A stretch of DNA of 64,000 nucleotides from Palauibacter sp965207805 (lineage in GTDB: Bacteria > Gemmatimonadota > Gemmatimonadetes > Palauibacterales > Palauibacteraceae): assembly GCA_965207805.1 (NCBI GenBank), contig OZ242312.1, positions 62,001 to 126,000 on the forward strand. Reading direction: 5' to 3'. Shown piece after piece: positions 36,717 to 45,127 of the stretch (within the stretch, counting starts at the first letter, position 1; each line of letters starts with the position of its first letter). The position numbers and the translations under genes are program-made. The notes beneath the pieces are model-generated. The model did no database searches. It saw only the letters and a program-made list of their open reading frames with translations, and was not told the DNA's origin.

Positions 36717-37919
36717 TCAGACGACGCCGAGCTTCTTCCCTACGCGCTCCACCTGTTCGAGCACGAAATCGAGATCGTCGTCCGAGTGAGTTGCCATGTA
36801 GCTCGTGCGCAGCCGGCAACTCCCCTCGGGAACGGCGGGGGGAACGACCGGGTTCGTGAAGACGCCCGCTTCGAACAGGGCGCGCCAGAACACGAACGTC
36901 TTCTCCATGGGCCCGATGAGAATAGGGACGATCGGGGTCTCGGTCGGCCCGATGTCGAATCCGATCGACTTGAAGCCCTCCATCATCCTGTACGTGTTCT
37001 TCCAGAGCTGCTCCCGGCGCTCCGGCTCATCGCGGATGATCTCCAGCGCCTTCAGCACGGTGGCGGCCGAGGCGGGGGGCATGCTCGCGCTGAACATCAG
37101 GGCGCGGGCGTTGTGCTGGAGGTAGTCGATGACGTCCGCGCGGCCCGCCACGAAGCCACCGATCGAGGCGAAGGACTTGGAGAAGGTGCCGAGGATCAGG
37201 TCCACTTCGTCGGTGAGTCCCCAGTGCTCGGCGGTCCCCGCCCCGGTTTCTCCCAGGACGCCCACGGCGTGCGCGTCATCCACCAGGATGGCCGCGCCGT
37301 ACTCTCGCCTCAGTTCGACCAGGGTGGGAAGATCCGCGATGTCGCCTTCCATGCTGTACACGCCGTCCACCGCGATGAGCTTGCCCCGGCCCGGGTTCTC
37401 CGCCTCGAGCATGCGTCGCAGGGTGGCGAAGTCGTTGTGGTTGAAGCGTCGCGTGCGGCCGAGTCCCAGACGTACGCCGTCCTGGAGGCTGGCGTGATCC
37501 AGCTTGTCGATGTAAACGGTGTCCGCGCGGCCGATCAACGCGCCCAGCGTGCCGAGATTCGTCTGGTAGCCCGTCGAGAATACGAGCGCGGCCTCCATCC
37601 CGGTGAAGTCGGCGAGTTCGGCCTCGAGTTGCTCATGAAGATCGAGGTTGCCGTTGAGGAAGCGGCTGCCCGTATTGCCGCTTCCGAACTTGTTGAGGGC
37701 GTCACGGGCCGCCTCGAGGACGCGCGGATCGTGCGTGAGCCCCATGTAGTTGTTGGAGCCCACCATGATCTTGCGGGCGCCCTCGATGACGACCCACGTG
37801 TCGTGAGAGGCCTCGATGGGCCGGAAGTACGGATAGAGACCGGCCTCGCGGAGGTCGTTCACCGTCGCTAGTTCACGACACTTGGCGAGGATCGAAGGCG
37901 TCTCGACGCGGCTTTTCAT
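36717..37919 (-). CDS. spt: Serine palmitoyltransferase (alpha-oxoamine synthase family)
   Basis: This 400-residue PLP enzyme condenses serine with an acyl-CoA or acyl-ACP to give 3-ketosphinganine, the first step of sphingolipid synthesis. Typical blocks are LYPYFRPIEASHDTWVVIEG (28-47), GSNNYMGLTHDP, SGNTGSRFLNGNLDLHEQLE and the PLP lysine in LGTFSKSFASIGGF (K248). The YPYFR and GSRFLNG wording favours SPT over 2-amino-3-ketobutyrate ligase or AONS. The gene context (bCerS, CerR, PAP2) agrees. ATG 37919 is taken; a GTG at 37964 is an alternative without a ribosome-binding site. Confidence 0.85.
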   Translation of the reverse strand: MKSRVETPSILAKCRELATVNDLREAGLYPYFRPIEASHDTWVVIEGARKIMVGSNNYMGLTHDPRVLEAARDALNKFGSGNTGSRFLNGNLDLHEQLEAELADFTGMEAALVFSTGYQTNLGTLGALIGRADTVYIDKLDHASLQDGVRLGLGRTRRFNHNDFATLRRMLEAENPGRGKLIAVDGVYSMEGDIADLPTLVELRREYGAAILVDDAHAVGVLGETGAGTAEHWGLTDEVDLILGTFSKSFASIGGFVAGRADVIDYLQHNARALMFSASMPPASAATVLKALEIIRDEPERREQLWKNTYRMMEGFKSIGFDIGPTETPIVPILIGPMEKTFVFWRALFEAGVFTNPVVPPAVPEGSCRLRTSYMATHSDDDLDFVLEQVERVGKKLGVV

Positions 37920-38127
37920 TGAGCCCGACGGTGACGCCGCAGCTTGGGATGTAGGATTCTGCACGAAGCGAAGCTAAGCCGGAATCGGGACGCCCGGCAA
38001 GGAAAAACGGCCGTCTCCGGCGCGGTTTCTTCGCGGCGGGTGTACCGTGAGGGAGAGTTCGCGGAGCCAGGATCGTTTGCGGGGGTCTCCGCGTGCGAAA
38101 CGATAACCCTCCATGGGGAGTAGCAAC

Positions 38128-39600
38128 GTGGCCCAGGACCGGACGTTCGACATCGTCGCCATTGGCGGAGGGACCGCGGGTCTTGTGACGGCGGCCGGGG
38201 GCGCGGGACTGGGTGCGAGCGTGGCCCTGGTCGAGCGTGACCGCCTTGGCGGGGACTGCCTGTGGACCGGATGCGTACCGTCCAAGGCCCTCATCGGCTC
38301 GGCCCGGGTGGCCCGGCACGTTCGCGACGCGAGCGCGTTCGGCCTCGGGATCCCGCGGCAGGAGATCGAGGCGGCCGACGTGCTCTCGAGCGTCCGCGAT
38401 GTCCGCGCGCAGATCGAGCCGCACGATGATCCGGAGCGTTTTCGCGCCATGGGCGTCGATGTGGTCGAGGGAGCGGCGCGCTTCGTTTCGCCGCATGAAG
38501 TCGAGGTGGACGGTCGGCGCCTCCGCGCGCGGCGCTTCCTGATCGCCACCGGCTCCAGGGCCGCGGTGCCCCCGATCCCGGGGCTCGAGGAGGCGGGTTA
38601 CTTCACGCACGCCGAGGCGTTCGACCGGGACACGATCCCCACCTCGCTCGCCGTGATCGGCGGCGGGCCGATCGGCGTCGAACTCGCTCAGGCGTATCGC
38701 CGTCTTGGAACTGAAGTCACGGTCGTCGAACTCCTCGACCGGCTCATGGTGCGCGAGGAACCCGAACTCGCGGACCTGCTGACGAGCAGATTGCGGGACG
38801 AGGGCATCCGTATCCGGACGGGCCGCATCGTGACGCGTGTCGACCGCGCAGGGAACCGGCGGCGCGTGACGATCGCGCCGCCCGCGACGGCGGAGGCGGG
38901 GCCCGGCGAGGAGGGGCGCGCGGAGACGTTCGACGTCGACGAAGTCCTCGTAGCGGCGGGGCGGGCGCCCAACACGGAGGATCTGGGGCTGGACGCCGCG
39001 GGGGTCGAGACGGCCGCGGGCTGGGTCACCGTCGACCCCAGGCTCCGCACCTCCCGCAAGCACATCTTCGCGGCCGGCGATGTGACCGGCGGGTTCCTGT
39101 TCACACACGTCGCCGACCACGAAGCGCGGACCGTGGTCCAGAACGCGCTCTTCCCGGTGCGCGCGAACATCGACTACCGCGTGATTCCCTGGTGCACCTA
39201 TACCGATCCCGAACTCGCGCACGTCGGCCTCACCGAAGCCGAGGCCCGTGACCGACACGGGCCCTCGGTGTCCGCCCACGTCTACGACATCGGGAATCTC
39301 GACCGCGCGATCGCTGAGCGCGCCGCCATGGGCCGCGTGAAGATCGTCGTCGGAAAGGGGGGCCGGATCCTGGGCGGACACATCCTGGCGCCCGGCGCGG
39401 GGACGATGATCGCGGAGATCTCGCTCGCCATGAAGGCGGGGGTGAAGCTGGGGACGCTCGCGTCGCTGGTGCATCCGTACCCGACGATGAGCGAAGGGGT
39501 GAAGCGTACCGCCGACGCGTACCGCAGATCGACGCTGACGGGATGGAGGAAGTCGGCCGTCGACCTCGCGCTCAGGATCGGGCGGGCCCTGCCGCCTTGA
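38128..39600 (+). CDS. FAD-dependent pyridine nucleotide-disulfide oxidoreductase (MerA/Lpd-like)
   Basis: This 490-residue enzyme has the FAD motif FDIVAIGGGTAGLVTAAGG, the redox-active disulfide LGGDCLWTGCVPSKAL, the NAD(P) motif LAVIGGGPIGVELAQAYRRL and a C-terminal dimerisation domain. The C-terminal motif is HPYPTMSEG: the catalytic His of dihydrolipoamide dehydrogenases (second His of H-x-H-P-T) is replaced by Tyr, as in mercuric-reductase-like groups. There is no heavy-metal domain or vicinal C-terminal cysteine pair, so mercury reduction is not supported. GTG 38128 is preferred, with GGGGAG upstream; ATG 38113 is an alternative. Confidence 0.8.
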   Translation: MAQDRTFDIVAIGGGTAGLVTAAGGAGLGASVALVERDRLGGDCLWTGCVPSKALIGSARVARHVRDASAFGLGIPRQEIEAADVLSSVRDVRAQIEPHDDPERFRAMGVDVVEGAARFVSPHEVEVDGRRLRARRFLIATGSRAAVPPIPGLEEAGYFTHAEAFDRDTIPTSLAVIGGGPIGVELAQAYRRLGTEVTVVELLDRLMVREEPELADLLTSRLRDEGIRIRTGRIVTRVDRAGNRRRVTIAPPATAEAGPGEEGRAETFDVDEVLVAAGRAPNTEDLGLDAAGVETAAGWVTVDPRLRTSRKHIFAAGDVTGGFLFTHVADHEARTVVQNALFPVRANIDYRVIPWCTYTDPELAHVGLTEAEARDRHGPSVSAHVYDIGNLDRAIAERAAMGRVKIVVGKGGRILGGHILAPGAGTMIAEISLAMKAGVKLGTLASLVHPYPTMSEGVKRTADAYRRSTLTGWRKSAVDLALRIGRALPP

Positions 39601-39621
39601 GGAGCCGAGCCCGGAAGACCT

Positions 39622-40458
39622 TCAGCCGACGCGGTGGCGCCCCGTGTAGACGTTGAATCCCGTTGGCTTCGCGAAGCCGATCAGCGTCATCCCGAACTCC
39701 CCGGCCACATCGACGGCGAGGCTCGAGGGGGCGCCCACGGCCGCTACGATCGGGATTCCGGCGGCAAGCGCCTTCTGCATGATCTCGAATGAGGCCCGGC
39801 CGCTCACGGCCAGCACCGCATCGCCCAGGGGCAGATCTCCCTGGAGGAACCGGTCTCCGATCACCTTGTCGAGCGCATTGTGGCGCCCGATGTCTTCCCG
39901 CAGGAGACGCAGTTCACCGGCCGTGTCGAACAGGCCGGCCGCGTGCAGCCCGCCCGTCCGTTCGAACACCGGCTGGCGGCTGCGAAGCGCTCCCGGGAGG
40001 GCGCGCACGATCTCGGCCGCGACGGTCGGTCCCTCCGCCGGCACGGGAGCGCAGCCCCGAATCTCGATCGCCTCCAGGGAGGCCTTCCCGCAGACGCCGC
40101 AGCTCGACGTCGTATAGAAGTTCCGGGTCAGTTCCGCCGGATCGAACCGCGCCGTCTCGCTCAGGTGCGCGGTAACGATGTTGTATTCCTGCGTCTCCAC
40201 GTCGACGCAGTACCGCAGGTCGGCGATATCGGACCGCTGTACCAGCAGCCCCTCAGAGAAGAGGAACCCGGCCGTGAGGTCGAAATCATCCCCCGGCGTG
40301 CGCATCGTCACCGCCACCTGGTGCTCTCCTCCGTCCGCGGGCGCGATCCGGATCTCGAGCGGTTCTTCGACCGCGACGGCGTCGCGCCGCCTTCGGCTCG
40401 AGGCCTCGGACACGCGATCGATGTCGACGCGGGCGGTGTTCCTTCGGGGCGTAATCAT
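39622..40458 (-). CDS. fdhD: Formate dehydrogenase sulfurtransferase FdhD
   Basis: FdhD transfers sulfur from a cysteine desulfurase to the molybdenum or tungsten bis-MGD cofactor, which formate dehydrogenases need for activity. The 278-residue protein has the family's essential CxxC in TTSSCGVCGKASLEAIEI, plus the RTGGLHAAGLFD and REDIGRHNALDKVIGDRFLQ blocks that bind the cofactor. It is divergent from the formate dehydrogenase genes at 40570, separated by 111 bases that contain a short GCCGGAG/CTCCGGC hairpin. Confidence 0.93.
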   Translation of the reverse strand: MITPRRNTARVDIDRVSEASSRRRRDAVAVEEPLEIRIAPADGGEHQVAVTMRTPGDDFDLTAGFLFSEGLLVQRSDIADLRYCVDVETQEYNIVTAHLSETARFDPAELTRNFYTTSSCGVCGKASLEAIEIRGCAPVPAEGPTVAAEIVRALPGALRSRQPVFERTGGLHAAGLFDTAGELRLLREDIGRHNALDKVIGDRFLQGDLPLGDAVLAVSGRASFEIMQKALAAGIPIVAAVGAPSSLAVDVAGEFGMTLIGFAKPTGFNVYTGRHRVG

Positions 40459-40569
40459 GGGCCGAAGCTACGTTGTCGACCTCCGAGGTGCCGGAGCAAG
40501 CGCTCCGGCGGCCGTCGTGCCCGATACCCTCGTTTGCCGCTATTCGTATCTGCGGGTAACTATGACGGC

Positions 40570-42234
40570 ATGAACACGCCCTCGGACGCGGATCTGCTCG
40601 CGAAGTGGCGGGCACGACCCGCTCCTCTGCTTCCGCTGCTGCATGACTTCCACGAGCGGGATGGGTTCCTCTCGGAGGAGTCTCTCAGAGCCATCTCCGA
40701 GGATCTGCGGATTCCGATCGCCGATCTCTTCGGGACCGTGACCTTCTACCATCACTTTTCCCGCGATCCCGAGGGCTACTCCCGCGCGCGCGTCTGCACC
40801 GGGCCGATCTGCGCGCTGGCGGGGGCCGACGAGCTGCTGGCCGGGCTGCCGGACGCGCAGGCGATGCCCTGCCCCGGTCGCTGCGACGAGCCGATTCCGG
40901 TGCTGGACCGCGACCGGGTTCTCTGCGGAACGACGGCCGCGGAACTCGCCTCCCGACCCTCTCCTCTCCCGCCCGCGCCGCACGCGGACATCGAGGAATG
41001 CGTGTTTTCCCACATTCGGACTCGCGGACGCGCGTCGCTGGCGGGCTATCGGGCGTCGGGCGGCTATGCCGGCCTCGAGAACGCCCTCCGCGGGCGGCCC
41101 GATGCGCTCCTCGACGTCATCGACGCCAGCGGCCTGGCGGGGCGCGGCGGCGCCGGCTTCCCCACCGGACGCAAGTGGCGGGCGGTGGCCGAGGCCGCGG
41201 GGGAACCGAAAACCATCGTCTGCAACGCCGACGAGGGGGAGCCGGGCTGCTTCAAGGACCGGGCGCTGATGGACTACGACCCGCACGCGGTGATCGAAGG
41301 GATGATCGCCGCAGGCTTCGCGACGGGCGCCACGCGGGGGTTCATCTACCTTCGTTACGAATACCCGGACACGCTGGGCATTCTGGAGACGGCCCTGGAA
41401 GAAGCCCGCGACGCGGGGCTGCTGGGGCCGGAAGCCCTCGGGCCCGGACGACCGTTCGACCTCTGGGTACGCCGCGGCGCGGGCGCCTACATCTGCGGCG
41501 AGGAGACATCTCTTCTCAACAGCCTCGAGGGCAAGCACCCGTTTCCGCGCAACCGGCCGCCCTTCCCGGTGACGCACGGGTATGAAGACCTTCCCACGGT
41601 CGTGAACAACGTCGAAACGCTGGCTTCCGTGCCCCATATCCTCGTGCACGGCGCCGACTGGTACCGGGGGCTCGGGATCGGCGACCACGCGGGCACGAAG
41701 GTGATCTCGCTCTCCGGGGACGTCACGCGCCCCGGCAACTATGAAGTACCCATGGGTTTCCCGCTGATGACGCTGATCGACGACTGGGCTGGCGGTGTGC
41801 CGGGCGGACGGAAGATCCAGGCGGTGACGATGGCGGGGCTGTCGGGCGGCTTCCTGGCGGGCGACGATCTCGATGTCACGCTGGACGAGCCCGACATCCG
41901 CTCCAAGGGTTCTTTCCTCGGTGCGGGCGGCATCATGGTCTTCGATGACTCCCGGGACATGATCGAGGTCGCGCATTCCGCGATGGAGTTCTTCGCCGAG
42001 GAATCGTGCGGAAAGTGCTTCCCCTGCCGCATCGGCACGCAGCGCCTGACGGAGCGCCTGCACGGCGAAGGCCCACCCGAGGTCGGTGTCTGGATCGACG
42101 AAGTGCACGATCTGGGCGACACGATGATGCAGACGAGCGCCTGCGGACTCGGGCAGGCCGCCCCCCTCATCACGGAGAGCCTCATTCGCTACTTCCCCGG
42201 TCGCGTCTCCAGGCACGTCACCGAGTCCGTCTAG
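40570..42234 (+). CDS. NAD-linked formate dehydrogenase, fused NuoE-NuoF-type subunit
   Basis: This 554-residue fusion joins two electron-transfer modules. Residues about 1-130 are NuoE-like, with [2Fe-2S] ligands C76, C81, C101 and C105 (VCTGPICAL, PCPGRCD). The remainder is NuoF-like, with the FMN/NADH site GRGGAGFPTGRKW, the CNADEGEPGCFKDR block, GAGAYICGEETSLLNSLEG, and the [4Fe-4S] motif ESCGKCFPCRIG with a fourth Cys in TSACGLGQ. It would pass electrons from FdhA to NAD+. The gene starts at ATG 40570 and is followed by fdhA 147 bases later. Confidence 0.9.
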   Translation: MNTPSDADLLAKWRARPAPLLPLLHDFHERDGFLSEESLRAISEDLRIPIADLFGTVTFYHHFSRDPEGYSRARVCTGPICALAGADELLAGLPDAQAMPCPGRCDEPIPVLDRDRVLCGTTAAELASRPSPLPPAPHADIEECVFSHIRTRGRASLAGYRASGGYAGLENALRGRPDALLDVIDASGLAGRGGAGFPTGRKWRAVAEAAGEPKTIVCNADEGEPGCFKDRALMDYDPHAVIEGMIAAGFATGATRGFIYLRYEYPDTLGILETALEEARDAGLLGPEALGPGRPFDLWVRRGAGAYICGEETSLLNSLEGKHPFPRNRPPFPVTHGYEDLPTVVNNVETLASVPHILVHGADWYRGLGIGDHAGTKVISLSGDVTRPGNYEVPMGFPLMTLIDDWAGGVPGGRKIQAVTMAGLSGGFLAGDDLDVTLDEPDIRSKGSFLGAGGIMVFDDSRDMIEVAHSAMEFFAEESCGKCFPCRIGTQRLTERLHGEGPPEVGVWIDEVHDLGDTMMQTSACGLGQAAPLITESLIRYFPGRVSRHVTESV

Positions 42235-42341
42235 CGAAAGCCACCGGACAGAGGGCGCTCCGCGGATTTGTCGCAGCGGGCGCGGCGCGTCATGTTAGTG
42301 GGCCCGGCAGGTTCCAGTGGTGCGGGGTCCAGTGTCGCCGA

Positions 42342-42363
42342 CGTATTGTCCGGGACACGACAC
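42342..42363. repeat. Nested inverted repeat upstream of fdhA
   Basis: GTGTCG (42342-42347) and CGACAC (42358-42363) flank a second small palindrome TGTC-CGG-GACA. The element lies about 20 bases before the fdhA start and just before its ribosome-binding site, so it might be an operator or a translation-affecting hairpin. Confidence 0.3.
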
Positions 42364-42381
42364 CTGCCTCCGGAGGTTGGC

Positions 42382-45105
42382 TTGAGCGACAACTCGGGTA
42401 ACGGCGCAGGTTTCGATTTCGAGATCACGCTCGACGGCGCGAAGGTGGGCGTCCGTCGGGGCGAAAGCCTGTACGAGGTCTCCGAGCGGCACCGCAAGGA
42501 GATCCCGACGCTGTGCTACGATCCGCGCCTGGAAGCCTTCGGTGCCTGCCGTCTCTGCATCGTGGAGCTCGAGGGCGCCCGCAACCCCGTCGCCTCCTGC
42601 ACCATGCGGGCGGAGCCCGGCATGCGGATCACGACCCGCTCGGCGCGGCTCGACATGCACCGCCGCGTGCTCATGGAGATGGTCGCCTCCGAGAACCGCG
42701 ACACGGACGTCGACCCGCTCTCCGGATACGCCTCGCAGGAGATGGCGGTCCTGCTCGACCGCTACGACGCCCGGACGGGCCGCTTCGCCGGGGCCCGGTC
42801 CGGCCGCAGCCGGCCGGACGACGACAATCCCTTCATCCTCCGCGACTACGACAACTGCATCTCCTGCTATCGCTGCGTTCGGGTCTGCGCGGAGCAGGAG
42901 GGCGACTACGCGATCTCGATCATGAACCGCGGCTTCGAGACGCAGATCACGACGGAGTTCGAAGGTCTGCTGGGGACCTCCGCGTGCACGTTCTGCGGGC
43001 AGTGCGTGCAGACCTGCCCGACCGGGGCCCTCGCCGACATCAAGGCGCTCGCGAACGCGGACGTGCCCGGCGAGACCGAGAAGACGCGTACCGTGTGTCC
43101 CTACTGCGGCGTCGGTTGCTCCGTCGACCTGTTGTCCCGCGGGGACACGCTGATCGGAGTCCAGCCGGCGATGGATGGACCCGCCAACGAGGGCGCGCTC
43201 TGCGTGAAGGGGCAATTCGCGTTCGACTTCGTGCAGCACCCCGACCGGCTTGCCTATCCGATGGTGCGCGGCGAGGACGGCGAACTCCACGAAACCGACT
43301 GGGACACGGCCCTCGACCGCGCGGCGGCGGGTTTCACGGCGGCGGTGGAGAATCACGGTCGGCATTCCGTGTACGGCGTCGCCTCCGGACGTGCACCGCA
43401 CGAAGCGGCCTACATGATGCAGCGGTTCATCCGAGGCGCGTTCGGTACGAACCAGATTGACAACTGCAGCCGTGCTTGACACGCCCCCACGGTCGCCGGT
43501 CTGGCGGCCTCTATCGGACGCGGGGCGATGTCGAATCCACTCCGGGACATGGACAAGCCCGATGTAATCTTCTGCATCGGGACCAACATGACCGAGTGCC
43601 ATCCCGTCGCGGCCACCCGCATCAAGCGCGCGGTGGCCCGGGGCGCCAAGCTCATCGTCGCCGATCCGAGGCGGATTGCACTGGCCGAGATGGCGGACAT
43701 CTACCTGCCGCTGAGGGTGGGATCGGACGTCGCCCTGTTGCTCGGCATGGCCCACGTGATCGCCCGCGAGGGCCTGATGGACGACGATTTCGTGGCCGAC
43801 CGCACGACGGAAGGCCGGGACTTCATGGAGCACGTCCTGGAGTACCCGCCGGAATGGGCCGAGTCCATCTCCGGGGTGGACGCGAAGCTGATCGCCGAGG
43901 CGGCGCGCTGGTATGCGAAGGCCGAACGCGGAGCCATCTACTACACGCTCGGGATCACGGAGCACATCTGCGGCGTGGACAACGTGCAGAGTCTCTGCAA
44001 TCTCGCCCTTATGACCGGCAACGTCGGCCGCGAGGGAACGGGGATCAATCCGATGCGCGGCCAGAACAACATCCAGGGCGCGGGAGACTCCGGGGCGCTG
44101 CCGAACAACTATCCCGGCTTCCAGGACGTGCGCGACCCGGCGTACCAGGCGAAGTTCGCCGCCGCCTACGGCCGGGAGGTGGACCTTGAACTGGGGCCCA
44201 CGAAGGTCACGGCGCTCGACATGTGCGGCGACCGGATCCGCGCCATGATCATCAACGGCGAGAACACCGTCGTCACGGACCCCGACCGTGAACATTGCGA
44301 GCATGCGCTCAAGAGCCTCGACCATCTCGTCGTGATCGACATCTTCCTCACCGAGACGGCGCAACTGGCCGATGTCGTGCTCCCGGCCACCGCCTGGGCC
44401 GAGACGGACGGCGTGTGCTCGAATACCGAGCGGCGCGTTCAGCGTCTGCGGAAGGCGGTGGATCCGCCGGGCGAGGCGAAGCCCGACTGGTGGTGCGTGT
44501 CGCGTATCGCGCAGCGCATGGGGCTGAAAGGTTTCGAGTTCGAGTCGGCCAAGCAGGTGTTCAACGAACTCTGCTCGCTTTCACCGATCTACGCCGGCCT
44601 CGACTGGGATCTCATCGAGCACGGCGAGTACCACTGGCCGGTGCCGGAGCGGGGTCACCCCGGCACGCCCATCCTTCACCAGGGCGAGTTCGAGAACGGG
44701 CGCGGGATCTTCCAGATGATCCGATACCGCGACCCGGCCGAGACGATCTCGGACGAGTACCCGATCTGGCTTACGACCGGGCGCCGGCTGCCGGCCTATC
44801 ACACGAGGACGCAGACCGGGCGCGCGGCGGGGATCGAGTACCTGTTGTCCGAAGAGTCCCTCGAGATGCACCCGGCGGATGTGTCGAAATGGGGGCTCGA
44901 GGACGGTGGCTGGGCGATGATGTCGAGCCCGCGCGGCCAGGTACGGATCAAGGTCGAGGCCAACGACCGATCGCCGCCCGGGACGGTGTTCGCGTCATTC
45001 AGCTTCAACGACGTGCCGGTGAACTTCCTCACTGGCGGCGGCTACGACCCGATCACGCACACGGCCGAGTTGAAGGTGTGCCCCGTGAGGGTCGAGCCCG
45101 TCTAG
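42382..45105 (+). CDS. fdhA: Formate dehydrogenase alpha subunit, selenoprotein (in-frame TGA = Sec366)
   Basis: One frame runs from TTG 42382 (GGAGG 5 nt upstream) to TAG 45105 with a single internal TGA at 43477-43479. Read through, it gives a 907-residue molybdenum formate dehydrogenase. N-terminal [2Fe-2S] ligands are C45, C56, C59 and C73. Two [4Fe-4S] clusters follow (NCISCYRCVRVC; CTFCGQCVQTCPTG), and a further one lies in CPYCGVGC. The TGA sits in NCSRA-[TGA]-HAPTVAGLAASIGRGAMSN, exactly where formate dehydrogenases have Sec or Cys as the molybdenum ligand. A hairpin with the E. coli fdhF loop follows. With the NuoEF-like partner it forms a soluble NAD+-reducing enzyme. The molybdopterin-binding C-terminal domain is complete. 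Confidence 0.93.
43491..43509 (+). promoter_or_regulatory. Bacterial SECIS hairpin in fdhA
   Basis: GGTCGCC (43491-43497) pairs over 7 positions, with one G-U, with GGCGGCC (43503-43509); the loop is GGTCT. There are 18 bases between the TGA and the loop. The loop GGUCU and the 18-base spacing are the same as in the E. coli fdhF SECIS recognised by SelB. Confidence 0.85.
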
Positions 45106-45127
45106 CAGCCCCTGGCAAACCCCCGTG

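Noticed and set aside
38128..39600. Call as mercuric reductase or dihydrolipoamide dehydrogenase
   Set aside because: There is no heavy-metal domain or C-terminal Cys pair for mercury, and the catalytic His of Lpd is replaced by Tyr, so only a general disulfide-oxidoreductase call is supported.
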